Positions 17,012 through 26,644 of a stretch of 64,000 nt of DNA are shown piece by piece. The notes under the pieces are model-generated. The model was given only the letters and a program-made list of their open reading frames with translations. It did no database searches and was not told where the DNA came from. How positions within the stretch are numbered: position 1 is the stretch's first letter; each line of letters starts with the position of its first letter. The position numbers were made by a program, and so were the translations under genes. This DNA comes from Cyclobacteriaceae bacterium (GTDB lineage Bacteria > Bacteroidota > Bacteroidia > Cytophagales > Cyclobacteriaceae). The stretch is from positions 62,001-126,000 of the forward strand of contig JAEUUF010000026.1 of the NCBI GenBank assembly GCA_016787645.1, given 5' to 3'.

Positions 17012-19408
17012 TTACTCATACCGGAGCGCCTTGACCGGGTTGGATCGTGCTGACCGTATGGTATGGTATGCAATCGTCAGCAAGCCGATCGACATAGCCA
17101 GCATGCCACCGGCCAGGAAGATTACCGGGTTCAGGTTGACCCGATAGGCAAACGTGTTCAGCCAACCGCTTAGCAAAAAATAAACGATGGGCGTGATGAG
17201 GATAAACGCGATACCAATGAGCCGGGCAAACTGTCCCGAAATGAGTACGGTGATCTGGTATTCAGTAGCTCCTAGCGCTTTGCGGATGCCCACTTCCTTG
17301 GTACGGCGTTCGGTGGTGATCATGGCCAGGCCAAAAAGTCCCATGCCAGAGATCAAAATCGCGAGGACTGCCATGATGGATACCACGGCGCTCATTTGCT
17401 TTTCCGTTCGATACAATTCGTCGAGGTGCTGATCAAGGAAAGTGTAGGTAAACGGATAACTCGTAACATGGCGGTCCCACACCGCCTGGAGGGATGCCAG
17501 TGTTTCGGCGGTAGCAGATCCATCGATTTTGATCGTCATTTCCTCAAAACCCCAATTGACATGGCTGACGATGGAAAGTGTGTTGACCTGGTGGTGCAGC
17601 GAATTGAAATTGAAATCCCGAACCACCCCAATGATCGTCCCCAGTGAATCATCCGCATCCCAACCGTGGCCAACCTGGGTCCCCACCGGGTTCTTCAACC
17701 GCAGGTGCTTCACCATCGCTTCATTAACGATGAAAGACTTTGCATTGTCTTTGGGATTGTTTTGGCCAAAGCCTCTACCCTCCTTCAGCGTAATTCCATA
17801 AACCGAGAGATAGTCAGGATCGACATTGACATTGGAAGGAGCCATGTTGATGATACCTGTATCTGATTTCACCTTGAACCCCCATTGGTGAAAATTGTTA
17901 CCCAGTCGTTGTCCGGAGGCGGTGACGCCCAGCACATGGGCTTGCTGCAGCATTTCATTCTTCAAGACATTGTATTGGGCGTTGGCTCCCCGATCCAATG
18001 ATACCAACACCATACGTTCGGTGGTGAACCCAACATCTTTATGCTTCATGTAGTACAATTGTTGTATAACAACTCCGGTACTGACGATCATGCCCATCGC
18101 CAGGCCGAACTGCACCACCACCAATGAACTCTGGAAGACCGACTTCCCTCCACCCTTGCCCCCTTTCAGGATTTGGGTTGCATTGACCGAAGTCATGTAA
18201 AGGGAAGGATAAATACCCGTGAGGAAGCCCAACAGTGCGGTGATCACCAACAGAACCCCGAGGTTCCAAGGGTTGGTCAGCAAGGTTTGAAGCGTCAGGT
18301 GTCTTCCGATTGCCTGGTTGAGGAGGGGAAGTAACAGGAAGTCAAGCATCAACGCCACTACAAGTGCCCCTCCGGCCAACATCAAGGATTCAATAATGAA
18401 TTGATAGAACAATTGAAATTTGCGTGCACCCACCGAAGTGCGAACACCGATCTCCTTCCATCGGTGCGATGCCCTGGCCGTGGTCAGGTTCATGAAATTC
18501 ACCGAAGCAATCAAGAGGATAAATAGCCCCGAGATCAGGAAAATACCCAGGTACTTGCCATTAAATTTCCGGTAGTTCTGGTAGTCATGCTCCACATCCG
18601 ATGAGCCGAGGTGCACCTCAGTGAAAGGCTGCAAGTACAGCGATGTCTCATTGTTGACATCGGGTTGGCCCGTCCACCGGATGAACCACTCGGGAAATTT
18701 TGCCTCCAGTGTCTTATAATCGGCCTTGGGCACCAATTGGAGGTAGGTCACCAGGTAGTTTCCATTCCAATCTGTATTGATTGTCGTATCAACGCTGAAG
18801 TAGGTCGCGAATGATTCCAGGGCATCAAATTGCAGGTGAGAATTCTCAGGGACATCTTTGAGAATCCCGGTGATTTTGAACTCGCGATCCCGCTTCGTCA
18901 CCGTCTGGCCGAGTGCGTCTTCAGCCCGGTCAAAAAATTTCAGGGCAGTCTCCTCGGTCATCAACATGCTATTCGGCTCATCCAACGCGGTGGCGCGATC
19001 ACCATGCAGCAAAGGGAAGTCAAACATGGAAAGAAAGGAACTGTCAACCGTCGCCACTTTTTCGACAAGGAATTGCTTTTCACCCTGCTTGATAACCCTG
19101 CGGGCGCCTCCCCAGAACCGCGTGTAATTGGCGATTTCCGGAAATTCCTCTTTCATCACGGGCCCGAAGGGACCACCCGTCAATGCCACTAATTGCCTTT
19201 TTGTCCCCGTAAAATTCTGAACCTCGTTAACGCGATAGATTGATTCGCGCTTGGAATGCCAGGCATCAAAACTCCGTTCATCGTTGATGAAAAGGTAGAT
19301 GGCCATGCATGCCGCCAGACCTAGCGTGAGGCTAAGGATGTTAATCAATGCATAAACCGGGTTTTGACGGATGTGCCGAATAGCAATCCGGAGGTAATTG
19401 GCAATCAT
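17012..19408 (-). CDS. FtsX/MacB-type ABC transporter permease
   Basis: A 798-residue permease with the same two-half layout as the one at 1.9 kb: N-terminal helix after MIANYLRIAIRHIRQN, periplasmic MacB-like domain, three helices, then a second periplasmic domain and three helices. The coupling motifs are KEIGVRTSVGAR in the middle and RRTKEVGIRKALGAT near the C-terminus. No ATPase gene is adjacent. The two permeases in this window differ enough to be old paralogues. The function (export or mechanotransmission) is inferred only from family membership. Confidence 0.88.
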   Translation of the reverse strand: MIANYLRIAIRHIRQNPVYALINILSLTLGLAACMAIYLFINDERSFDAWHSKRESIYRVNEVQNFTGTKRQLVALTGGPFGPVMKEEFPEIANYTRFWGGARRVIKQGEKQFLVEKVATVDSSFLSMFDFPLLHGDRATALDEPNSMLMTEETALKFFDRAEDALGQTVTKRDREFKITGILKDVPENSHLQFDALESFATYFSVDTTINTDWNGNYLVTYLQLVPKADYKTLEAKFPEWFIRWTGQPDVNNETSLYLQPFTEVHLGSSDVEHDYQNYRKFNGKYLGIFLISGLFILLIASVNFMNLTTARASHRWKEIGVRTSVGARKFQLFYQFIIESLMLAGGALVVALMLDFLLLPLLNQAIGRHLTLQTLLTNPWNLGVLLVITALLGFLTGIYPSLYMTSVNATQILKGGKGGGKSVFQSSLVVVQFGLAMGMIVSTGVVIQQLYYMKHKDVGFTTERMVLVSLDRGANAQYNVLKNEMLQQAHVLGVTASGQRLGNNFHQWGFKVKSDTGIINMAPSNVNVDPDYLSVYGITLKEGRGFGQNNPKDNAKSFIVNEAMVKHLRLKNPVGTQVGHGWDADDSLGTIIGVVRDFNFNSLHHQVNTLSIVSHVNWGFEEMTIKIDGSATAETLASLQAVWDRHVTSYPFTYTFLDQHLDELYRTEKQMSAVVSIMAVLAILISGMGLFGLAMITTERRTKEVGIRKALGATEYQITVLISGQFARLIGIAFILITPIVYFLLSGWLNTFAYRVNLNPVIFLAGGMLAMSIGLLTIAYHTIRSARSNPVKALRYE

Positions 19409-19465
19409 GGGGCGGTGTTAGGTGGGCTTATCTTTCCATTAACTCACAACCGCAAAAAAGGTTAC

Positions 19466-21103
19466 TCATTCAGCCCACATCCGGGTGAACGAGAACGAAT
19501 TTCCATTAAACAAACCCTTGTCACTGAGTTTTAGTGAAGGAATTACGAGTAGTGCCATGAATGAAAGGGTCATGTAGGGAGCACCGAGGCGCGATCCCAT
19601 CTGCTTGGCCATAGCATCCAGCTCCCGGTATCGCCTGGACACCTTGAAGCCATCGGCATTGGACATGATGCCCGCCACGGGCAGCGGCAAGATCTCCACC
19701 TTTCCATCCTGAACTGCGGCGATCCCCCCTTTTTCTGAAATTATGGCATTGACTGCGAGAGCCATAGCCTCGTCGCTGGTGCCCACTACTATGATGTTGT
19801 GTGAGTCGTGAGCTACGGATGAGGCCAGGGCACCTGACTTCAAACCAAATCCCTTGATGAATGCAAGGGCTGGCAAGTCCTCATTGTACCGGTTTACAAC
19901 CGCCAATTTGAGAATGTCGTTTCCCAAATCAGTCACGGCAAATCCGCTTTGAATGAGTGGTCTAACCCGCTCAGAAGAAGTGATCAATTGGCCGTCATGC
20001 GCCACCATGACTTCAAGTTCTCCCCGTCCGGCCTTCACGGCAAAGTCGCTCGGCTGAAGTGGCTTTGCCTCAAAATAGTTGGGCGTAGAAACGGGTACGG
20101 AGGGAATCAAAGATCTGCCGTTCTTGGCTACCATCACGCCATCAATGAAGCAATGTTTGACACGGAAGTTTACAAGGTCTTCCACGACGATAAAATCGGC
20201 AGGGTCTCCGGCACGGAGTTGCCCAACGTTCAAGCCATAATGGTGAATGGGATTCAGGCATGCAGCCTTAAGGACACTGAAGACATCAATTCCTTTTGCC
20301 ACTGCACGCTTGACCAATACGTTAATGTGCCCTTCTTCCAGGCTGTCGGGATGTTTGTCGTCTGAGCAGAACATCACCGCATCCTCGTGACGAGGAAGCA
20401 GATCAATCAGTGCATCGAAATTTCTGGCGGCGCTACCTTCGCGGATAATCACCTTCATCCCATGCGCGAGTTTGTGGAGCGCTTCATCCAGCGATACACA
20501 TTCATGGTCGGTGTGAATTCCTGCCCGGATATACGCTTCGGCTTGTTCCCGATTCAGTCCCGGTGCATGCCCGTCCACGGTTTTACCATATTTTGAAGTA
20601 ATAGCAATCTTCGCCAACACTTCAGGGTCGCCGTGAATAACTCCGGGCCAATTCATCATTTCGGCGAGGTATCGAATTTCGGGACGGCTAAGGAGACTAT
20701 CCACTTCCGAGGGGCCAAGGTGAGCTCCGGCCGTTTCAAAGGTGGTGGCCGGAACACAACTGGGTGCTCCGAAATAGAATTTGAAAGGAACCTCTTTCCC
20801 ATTCTTGATCATGAAGTCCACCCCGGGTATCCCGAGCACGTTGGCGATTTCATGCGGATCGGAAACAGTTGCAACCGTGCCATGGACAACGGCAAGTCGC
20901 GCAAACTCGCTGGGAACCAGCATGGAACTTTCTATATGGACATGGGCATCGATGAAACCGGGAAGGATGAACCGGTTCTCAGCAGTTGGCGTTGGTTGAA
21001 TTGCGGCAATCTTACCCTCCTTGATGGTGAGCTCACTGGCCACTATCCGGCGATTCAAAATATCAACCACCTGGCCAGTGATTTTGGTTTCGGTTGCCTG
21101 CAT
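19466..21103 (-). CDS. ade: Adenine deaminase
   Basis: A 545-residue amidohydrolase of the microbial adenine deaminase (Ade) family, which converts adenine to hypoxanthine and ammonia in purine salvage. The metal motif HVHIE follows LPGFIDA near residue 55. Other family blocks are DGHAPGLN, the DHECVS block, FCSDDKHPD, and a C-terminal domain with SSVAHDSHNIIVVG and GGIAAVQDG. Length and domain order are as expected for the family. Expected cofactors are two Mn or Fe ions. It is divergent from the esterase-like gene. Confidence 0.93.
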   Translation of the reverse strand: MQATETKITGQVVDILNRRIVASELTIKEGKIAAIQPTPTAENRFILPGFIDAHVHIESSMLVPSEFARLAVVHGTVATVSDPHEIANVLGIPGVDFMIKNGKEVPFKFYFGAPSCVPATTFETAGAHLGPSEVDSLLSRPEIRYLAEMMNWPGVIHGDPEVLAKIAITSKYGKTVDGHAPGLNREQAEAYIRAGIHTDHECVSLDEALHKLAHGMKVIIREGSAARNFDALIDLLPRHEDAVMFCSDDKHPDSLEEGHINVLVKRAVAKGIDVFSVLKAACLNPIHHYGLNVGQLRAGDPADFIVVEDLVNFRVKHCFIDGVMVAKNGRSLIPSVPVSTPNYFEAKPLQPSDFAVKAGRGELEVMVAHDGQLITSSERVRPLIQSGFAVTDLGNDILKLAVVNRYNEDLPALAFIKGFGLKSGALASSVAHDSHNIIVVGTSDEAMALAVNAIISEKGGIAAVQDGKVEILPLPVAGIMSNADGFKVSRRYRELDAMAKQMGSRLGAPYMTLSFMALLVIPSLKLSDKGLFNGNSFSFTRMWAE

Positions 21104-21198
21104 GTGCTAAAAAGTCCTGGGGGTTGCTTACGGGTGTCGTTTCAAAGGTCGTAATTTATGGAATACTTCTTGCGATGATTTGGACCCCTAACCACTCT

Positions 21199-22341
21199 AT
21201 GCGCCGTTTCATTAACTCCATCCCTTCCGGGCATTTGACCGTGATGGCTTTGTTATTACTTCCGTTGATTTCCACCGGGCAGCTAGCTCCCGGAAAACTT
21301 GAATTCCGTGGGGTATACACTGTGCCCAATGAATTTCGTTTCCAGGAAACACAAGTGGGAGGTTTATCGGGCATCGACTACGACCCTATTGCGGATACCT
21401 TCTATCTGATTTGTGATGATCGCTCAGCCTTGCAGTCGGCCAGGTACTATACCGCCAGCATTAGGTTTTCCAAAAAGGGCATCGACACCGTCATCTTCAA
21501 GGAGAAAGTGGATCTGATCGCAGAAGATGGAAAGCCCTACCCTTCTTTCCGCGCCGATGCTCACCACACCATTGATCCCGAAGGGTTGCGATACAATTCA
21601 CGAACCGGAGAGTTGGTGTGGCTGAGTGAAGGTGAGCGCATCGTCACCTCAAAAGATACTGTCCTGGTAGATCCCGCCATTATTATCACCCGTAAAGGAA
21701 AATATGCCGGAAACTTCCTTATCCCTGACGGAGTGGCCATGCGCCTGCGCGAGCTCGGGGCGCGTCAGAACGGATCGTTTGAGGCACTCACGTTTGCAAA
21801 TGACTTCAAGACACTCTGGGTAGCCCTCGAGGAACCACTTTACCAGGATGGTCCGCGGGCGGACGTCGAGGATGGTCCGGCACTGTGCCGATTCATTCAA
21901 TATGATGCCATCAGCCGCGACCGGGTGGCCGAATATGCTTACGACCTTGACCCCGTCGCCTATGCCCCGATCCTATCCTCTGCATTTCGTGTGAATGGAA
22001 TCACCGATATCCTTGACGCCGGTGACAACAAACTGATCGTCATCGAACGATCTTTCTCTACTGGCCGTCTCCCCTGTACGGTCAAGATATTTCTGGCCGA
22101 TATGAGCAGCGGTACAGAAGTCAGCAAGATTGGCGGGCTCAAGGGCAATACAGCGATCAAACCGGTTTCCAAAAAGCTGTTGTTGAATATGGACACGCTG
22201 GGTATTCATGTTGACAACGTTGAAGGAGTCACCTGGGGGCCTCGCCTGGCCAATGGCCATCAAAGTCTTGTCCTCGTCACGGACAACAACTTCCAATCCT
22301 TTCAAAAGACACAGTTCTTTCTCTTTGAAGTGATTCCTTAG
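21199..22341 (+). CDS. Exported esterase-like (phytase-type propeller) protein
   Basis: A 380-residue protein with a signal peptide (hydrophobic LTVMALLLLPLISTGQ). Its body resembles the esterase-like activity of phytase domain: GLSGIDYDPIADTFYLICDDRS, HTIDPEGLRYNSRTGELVWLSEGE, NGSFEALTFANDFKTLWVALEE and VEGVTWGPRL near the end. The fold is probably a beta-propeller acting outside the cytoplasm. Upstream in-frame starts at 21094 and 21175 exist; 21094 would overlap the ade start, and the ATG at 21199 gives a normal signal peptide. The substrate is unknown. Confidence 0.8.
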   Translation: MRRFINSIPSGHLTVMALLLLPLISTGQLAPGKLEFRGVYTVPNEFRFQETQVGGLSGIDYDPIADTFYLICDDRSALQSARYYTASIRFSKKGIDTVIFKEKVDLIAEDGKPYPSFRADAHHTIDPEGLRYNSRTGELVWLSEGERIVTSKDTVLVDPAIIITRKGKYAGNFLIPDGVAMRLRELGARQNGSFEALTFANDFKTLWVALEEPLYQDGPRADVEDGPALCRFIQYDAISRDRVAEYAYDLDPVAYAPILSSAFRVNGITDILDAGDNKLIVIERSFSTGRLPCTVKIFLADMSSGTEVSKIGGLKGNTAIKPVSKKLLLNMDTLGIHVDNVEGVTWGPRLANGHQSLVLVTDNNFQSFQKTQFFLFEVIP

Positions 22342-22356
22342 AATCGGCAGCCCTTC

Positions 22357-23097
22357 TTAGTGAATGGTGTATACTACACCTGCACAGGCCGTAGTGGGCG
22401 TGATCCGGAAGCGATCATTCGATTCTGGAAATTGCTGCACTTTGGTGGTGGTTGTGAACTCCATGAAAATGTGCTGCACTCCGGCTTTGACAGACCAGCG
22501 TTCGTTGATCCGGTATCCCACGAAGAACTCCGAATTCAGGCTACCCAGGTCATTGTCGGCAATCAGGAGGAGGTTGAAGCCGGTGGGGGCACCAGCGGTG
22601 GGTTGCGACGTATTTCCACTTGGATCATTACCATTGATGTAGGTACCCGACTGCTGCTTGCCAAAAGAAACACCGATCAAGTCAATATTAAAACCAGCGC
22701 TGAACCGGTCGGTAAAGGAATACCGGATATTCAGCATGAAGTTGAGTGCGTAGGTGTTGGCGGTATTGAAGTGAACCGAGTCCATGTTTTCTTCAATCGG
22801 CTTCTTGAATAGCGCGCCCGGGCCACCTTCTCCCTTTACGATCTTTGCCGGAGCCGTCACAAAATACTTGTCGCTGGCGAAGAACCCGCTCAGCCTCATT
22901 CCTACTCCCATCAATAACCTCTTCCTGGCACCAAACTTCCAGGCGTGCTGGTAGGAGGTGGAAACATTGGTTTGCCCATTCCCAACTCCAATCATCAGGT
23001 CGACCCAGTTGGAATGCGGTCGAGGTTCTTCGTCTTGTGCCCATACTGACCCTTGAGCCATCAGGGTGACAAGGAGACAAATGAACAGCCGCTTCAT
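22357..23097 (-). CDS. Outer-membrane beta-barrel protein
   Basis: A 246-residue protein with a signal peptide ending at GSVWAQ and alternating hydrophobic/aromatic strands such as LMIGVGNGQTNV, RLLMGVGMRLSGFF, LNFMLNIRYSF and FFVGYRINERWSVKAGVQHIF. This pattern is typical of 8- to 10-stranded outer-membrane barrels. No specific family is recognised, so the function is unknown. A near-consensus -7 box TATCTTGC lies a few bases upstream of the start on the minus strand. Confidence 0.75.
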   Translation of the reverse strand: MKRLFICLLVTLMAQGSVWAQDEEPRPHSNWVDLMIGVGNGQTNVSTSYQHAWKFGARKRLLMGVGMRLSGFFASDKYFVTAPAKIVKGEGGPGALFKKPIEENMDSVHFNTANTYALNFMLNIRYSFTDRFSAGFNIDLIGVSFGKQQSGTYINGNDPSGNTSQPTAGAPTGFNLLLIADNDLGSLNSEFFVGYRINERWSVKAGVQHIFMEFTTTTKVQQFPESNDRFRITPTTACAGVVYTIH

Positions 23098-23125
23098 ACC
23101 GAAATTGACTACTGCAAGATACAGC

Positions 23126-23602
23126 TTACTTTTCTAAGCCCTTTAGCGCCGCCTCAAAATCAAGTTGCAAATCTTCCGGCAAGGCCGAGCAAAGCTTGTC
23201 CACCTTGTCCACTTGCTGACGAAACAGGTTAAGAATCACAGGACTCTTCTCAAAGGTCACTCCCGACTCCCTGAGCGCACGACAAAAGTGAAGGCGAAGT
23301 TCCAGTTCGGTTTGTGGAATTCCGGAGTACTTGGCATGCTTGTTTACCAGGCGCAGGATTTTACGCACGCTCTTTTTGAAGTAGTAGAGGTTGGTGTTGG
23401 GAATGGCCTGAAAGGCTTCAGTAATGTCGCGTTTTACACCCGTGACGAAGGCGGCCTCATCGCTGGCTTCATACAGCAGGTAAGTGATCAGTTCTTTGTT
23501 CTCTGTTTTGTATTTCGCCAACCGGAGGTTCAGCTCGATAAGCTTTTCCTCGCCGACCGTGCCTAGTTCACGTTTGATTTCGTTCAGGGAGGCTGGCTTC
23601 AT
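23126..23602 (-). CDS. Small helical protein, DUF6155-like
   Basis: A 158-residue soluble, helical protein without signal peptide. It begins MKPASLNEIKRELGTV and contains ELNLRLAKYKTENKELITYLL, which I associate from memory with the DUF6155 family found in Bacteroidota; this assignment is tentative. The function is unknown. The gene stands alone between an outer-membrane protein gene and an MBL-fold gene. A perfect TATCTTTG box ends 8 bases from the ATG, which would give an almost leaderless message. Confidence 0.7.
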   Translation of the reverse strand: MKPASLNEIKRELGTVGEEKLIELNLRLAKYKTENKELITYLLYEASDEAAFVTGVKRDITEAFQAIPNTNLYYFKKSVRKILRLVNKHAKYSGIPQTELELRLHFCRALRESGVTFEKSPVILNLFRQQVDKVDKLCSALPEDLQLDFEAALKGLEK

Positions 23603-23609
23603 TTCAAAA

Positions 23610-23617
23610 CAAAGATA
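23610..23617 (-). promoter_or_regulatory. TATCTTTG -7 box
   Basis: On the minus strand this reads TATCTTTG, a full match to the Bacteroidota -7 consensus TAnnTTTG, ending 8 bases before the DUF6155-like start. No TTTG -33 element is visible at the usual spacing. If used, the leader would be only one or two bases long. Confidence 0.3.
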
Positions 23618-23640
23618 TGGCTTTGAGGACCATGTGCACT

Positions 23641-23690
23641 CTCACAGGTCACAACGTCTCCCACCATCGGTTGCCGGTGACCGGTTGATC
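23641..23690. repeat. Degenerate NTYACYG heptads over the MBL gene stop
   Basis: Units ctcacag and gtcacaa (23641-23654) and gttgccg, gtgaccg (23670-23683) match the heptad family seen at 8.7 and 33.8 kb; the two pairs are one base out of phase. The MBL-fold stop codon (TGA on the minus strand, 23649-23651) lies inside a unit, and units encode the C-terminal PVTGN of that protein. Confidence 0.45.
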
Positions 23691-24689
23691 CATTCTCATC
23701 CGTTCTCCGATCCTGGGCGTGGCCAGTGGAACCCCTAGGTTCGCTGCTGCGGAATGAGCGCGTTCGATCGGATCCGTCCAGGTGTGATTGGCTAACTTGA
23801 ACTTACCCCAGTGCACCGCCATCATAAATTTTGCACGCAAATCCATTCCTGCCTGGATCGTCTGCTCCGGCATCATATGGATGTTCGGCCACCAGGCGTC
23901 GTATTGACCACATTCCAGGATAGCAAAATCAACTCCGCCTGTTTGTTCGCCGATCTTCAGAAATGTAGCGTCGTAACCTGAGTCGCCACCGACAAACACT
24001 TTCAATCCGCCTGACTTCAGGAGAAACGAAGACCATAGGGATTGGTAGCGGGTAAACACGCGCCCCGAGAAATGCCTCGCGGGCATCGCGGTCAACTCAA
24101 GCCCTGGTATTACTTCAGCACTCTCCCACCAGTCAAACTCCCGTATTTTCGATGGCTCAACACCCCAATGTTCGAGGTGTGCGCCAACACCCAGCGAAGT
24201 GCAAAAAAGTGGTGTGCGTGCCCGAAGTTTCAGGATGGCCAGGTAATCCAGGTGATCGTAGTGGTCATGTGTCAGGATGACAAGGTCAGGAACCGGCAAA
24301 TCCTCAAGGGTATAAGGTTGCGAAGTCTCAAATGCTTTGCTGCCCATCCACTGAAAAGGGGATGCGCGCTCACTGAAGACCGGGTCAACCAAAATCACCT
24401 TGCCGTTAAGCGTGAGCAAATAGGAAGAGTGACCAAACCAGGTGATCGTTGGTTCTTCACGGGACACTTTGCCGAGGTCTACGCGAACAGACGGGAGCAC
24501 GACTTCGGGTTCCTGGTTGGGAAGTTTCTCAAAGAAGAACCGCTGCAGCAATTTGGGATACGAAGCCTCCGGAGCCATCATCGGCGTCTCATAAACATTC
24601 TGAAAGGCCTTGTCCCTGTAGTTGGGCGACGACTGGATACGTGAAAGTCTTTTGCCACTGGGCAATTGACCGAAACTCTTCGGCGTCAT
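23649..24689 (-). CDS. MBL-fold metal-dependent hydrolase
   Basis: A 346-residue metallo-beta-lactamase-fold protein of the UlaG/RomA/NAPE-PLD-like group. The metal motif THDHYDHLDY lies near residue 138. Further ligands are likely in MPARHFSGR, VGGDSGYD and the late AVHWGKF. The N-terminal 90 residues include RDKAFQNVYETP, which resembles the family's lead segment. There is no signal peptide. Related proteins cleave phosphodiester or lactone bonds, often on lipids; the substrate here is unknown. The C-terminal tail is encoded by heptad-like repeat DNA. Confidence 0.82.
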   Translation of the reverse strand: MTPKSFGQLPSGKRLSRIQSSPNYRDKAFQNVYETPMMAPEASYPKLLQRFFFEKLPNQEPEVVLPSVRVDLGKVSREEPTITWFGHSSYLLTLNGKVILVDPVFSERASPFQWMGSKAFETSQPYTLEDLPVPDLVILTHDHYDHLDYLAILKLRARTPLFCTSLGVGAHLEHWGVEPSKIREFDWWESAEVIPGLELTAMPARHFSGRVFTRYQSLWSSFLLKSGGLKVFVGGDSGYDATFLKIGEQTGGVDFAILECGQYDAWWPNIHMMPEQTIQAGMDLRAKFMMAVHWGKFKLANHTWTDPIERAHSAAANLGVPLATPRIGERMRMDQPVTGNRWWETL

Positions 24690-24739
24690 TGGGATTTCAT
24701 TTGACTCAAAGACGAGAATGAAGCTGCTTTATTGCAAGT

Positions 24740-26602
24740 TCAGGCAATCAACTCGGCCAATTCCAGCCAGCGAGCGCTTTTCTCTTCGATCTGATCAGTC
24801 AGTGCCTTGATGGCTTTTGACCATTCCGTCAATTGCTCATGACTCGTCGAGCCCTGGTTCAGTTTGTCGACCAGTGCAGTTTTTTCCGATTCCAGTCTGG
24901 CAATCTCCCGTTCAAGCTCTTCGTATTCGCGCTTCACTTTACCCGATACCTTCTTTTGCTCGACACGCGGGACCTCTGTTTTCACCTGTGGTGCCGGTTC
25001 AGACTTCTCCTCAGCTTCTGCGTCGGCTAACGAGTCACGATAGTCGGTGTAGTTGCCATTGAACACACGGATCTCGCCGTCACCCTCAAACACAAACAAC
25101 TGGTCCACCAGGTGATCCATGAAGTAACGATCATGAGAAACCAGCAACAGGCATCCTGTGAATTTGTCAAGAAAATCTTCCAGTACGTTGAGGGTATCAA
25201 TGTCAAAATCGTTGGTTGGCTCATCCAGCACGAGGAAGTTGGGACTGGTCACCAGCAGCTTCAACAATTGCAGCCGCTTCTTTTCCCCTCCGGATAATTT
25301 CTCGATATACGTGTACTGCTTCTCCGGAGGAAAAAGGAAATTGTCGAGGAACTTGGAGGCGGACACCTGGCTGCCGTCGGAAAGGGTAATGAACTCGGCA
25401 ATCTCCTTCACCTCTTCAATGATTCGGTGATTGGGATTCAGGTTCATGCTGTCCTGCGTGAAATATCCAAACTTGGTGGTCACCCCGGGAATTACTTCAC
25501 CTGCGTCTGGCTTCATTTTCCGGGTAAGGATATCAAGGAAAGTAGATTTGCCAATCCCGTTCTTCCCGACAATGCCAATCCGGTCAAACTTCTTGAAGAC
25601 GTAAGAGAAATTCCGGATGATAACCTGGTCACCATACTTCTTTGCGATCTTCTCTACTTCGAGAATCTTCCCTCCTTGACGGGACTCGCGGATATCCAGT
25701 TCCAGCCGATCCTTGCGAAGCTCCTGCGAAGCCTTCTCTTTCAGTTCATAAAAGGCATCCACCCGGTATTTGGCCTTCGTACCCCGTGCCTTGGGCTGAC
25801 GTCGCATCCATTCGAGTTCTTTCTTCAGCAGGTTGCGTGCCTTGGCGACTTCCGATTTGAGCATTTCTTCCCGCTCGGATTTCTTCTCCAGGAAATAGGC
25901 ATAGTTGCCTTTGTAACGAAACAGTTGCCCGCGGTCCAGTTCTATGATCTCGTTGGCTACGTTGTCCAGGAAATAGCGATCGTGGGTGACCATGATCAAT
26001 GTGATCGTGGGGCCCGCGAGGTAATTTTCCAGCCATTCGATTGCCGACAGGTCGAGGTGGTTGGTCGGCTCGTCCATGATAATGAGATCCGGGTTGGCGA
26101 GGAGCAGCTGCGCCAGGAAGATTCGCTTCTTCTGCCCGCCGGAAAGCTGATTGAACGTCTTGTCCAGATCGGGCACATCGAGCTTGGTGGTTACCTCGTG
26201 CACCTTGGCATCGTAGTCCCAGGCGTTGAATTCTTCCATTTTCTCCAGTGCTGCCTGCATGCGCTCAGCCGGGACTTCGGGATGATGAAGGCAATCTTCG
26301 TACTCTTTCACTGCCGCTGCCACCTTATTGGAGGTGTCAAACAAAATGTCTTTTACCGGGGTTTGGCCGCTCACCTCGCGCTGCTGGGTAAGCACACCGA
26401 CCCGGATACCATCGCGTACCACGACTTTGCCAGTGTCGGAAGAGAGTTCACCGGTAAGGATCTTCAAAAGCGTCGATTTGCCTACACCGTTGTTGCCCAC
26501 TAGGGCAAACTTCTCCCCTTGCGAGATACCCAGGGATATGTCTTTAAAGAGCCATTTATCATTAAAGGCCTTAGAAATGAGTTCAGCGGATAGGTAGTTC
26601 AT
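24740..26602 (-). CDS. uup: ABC-F ATPase, Uup type
   Basis: A 620-residue soluble ABC-F protein with two ATPase domains. The Walker A sequences are GNNGVGKST and GKNGIGKST, the signatures LSGGQKKR and LSGGEKKR, and the Walker B sequences MDEPTNHLD and LDEPTNDFD. A linker rich in Lys/Glu joins the domains. A C-terminal coiled coil (from about 555, REYEELEREIARLESEK) marks the Uup subgroup. ABC-F proteins act on the ribosomal E site rather than in transport. A perfect TATCTTTG box stands 24 bases before the start. Confidence 0.92.
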   Translation of the reverse strand: MNYLSAELISKAFNDKWLFKDISLGISQGEKFALVGNNGVGKSTLLKILTGELSSDTGKVVVRDGIRVGVLTQQREVSGQTPVKDILFDTSNKVAAAVKEYEDCLHHPEVPAERMQAALEKMEEFNAWDYDAKVHEVTTKLDVPDLDKTFNQLSGGQKKRIFLAQLLLANPDLIIMDEPTNHLDLSAIEWLENYLAGPTITLIMVTHDRYFLDNVANEIIELDRGQLFRYKGNYAYFLEKKSEREEMLKSEVAKARNLLKKELEWMRRQPKARGTKAKYRVDAFYELKEKASQELRKDRLELDIRESRQGGKILEVEKIAKKYGDQVIIRNFSYVFKKFDRIGIVGKNGIGKSTFLDILTRKMKPDAGEVIPGVTTKFGYFTQDSMNLNPNHRIIEEVKEIAEFITLSDGSQVSASKFLDNFLFPPEKQYTYIEKLSGGEKKRLQLLKLLVTSPNFLVLDEPTNDFDIDTLNVLEDFLDKFTGCLLLVSHDRYFMDHLVDQLFVFEGDGEIRVFNGNYTDYRDSLADAEAEEKSEPAPQVKTEVPRVEQKKVSGKVKREYEELEREIARLESEKTALVDKLNQGSTSHEQLTEWSKAIKALTDQIEEKSARWLELAELIA

Positions 26603-26625
26603 GTGAAATGGGCTGCAAAGATAGC

Positions 26626-26633
26626 AGCCTGAA
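26626..26633 (-). promoter_or_regulatory. TATCTTTG -7 box of uup
   Basis: On the minus strand this reads TATCTTTG, a full match to TAnnTTTG, with a predicted leader of about 17 bases before the uup ATG. No clear -33 TTTG was found. Confidence 0.5.
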
Positions 26634-26644
26634 CCATATTCAGC

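Noticed and set aside
25427-26503. 358-codon open frame on the plus strand
   Set aside because: Antisense to the ABC-F gene, which has all its motifs; the frame has no recognisable domain.
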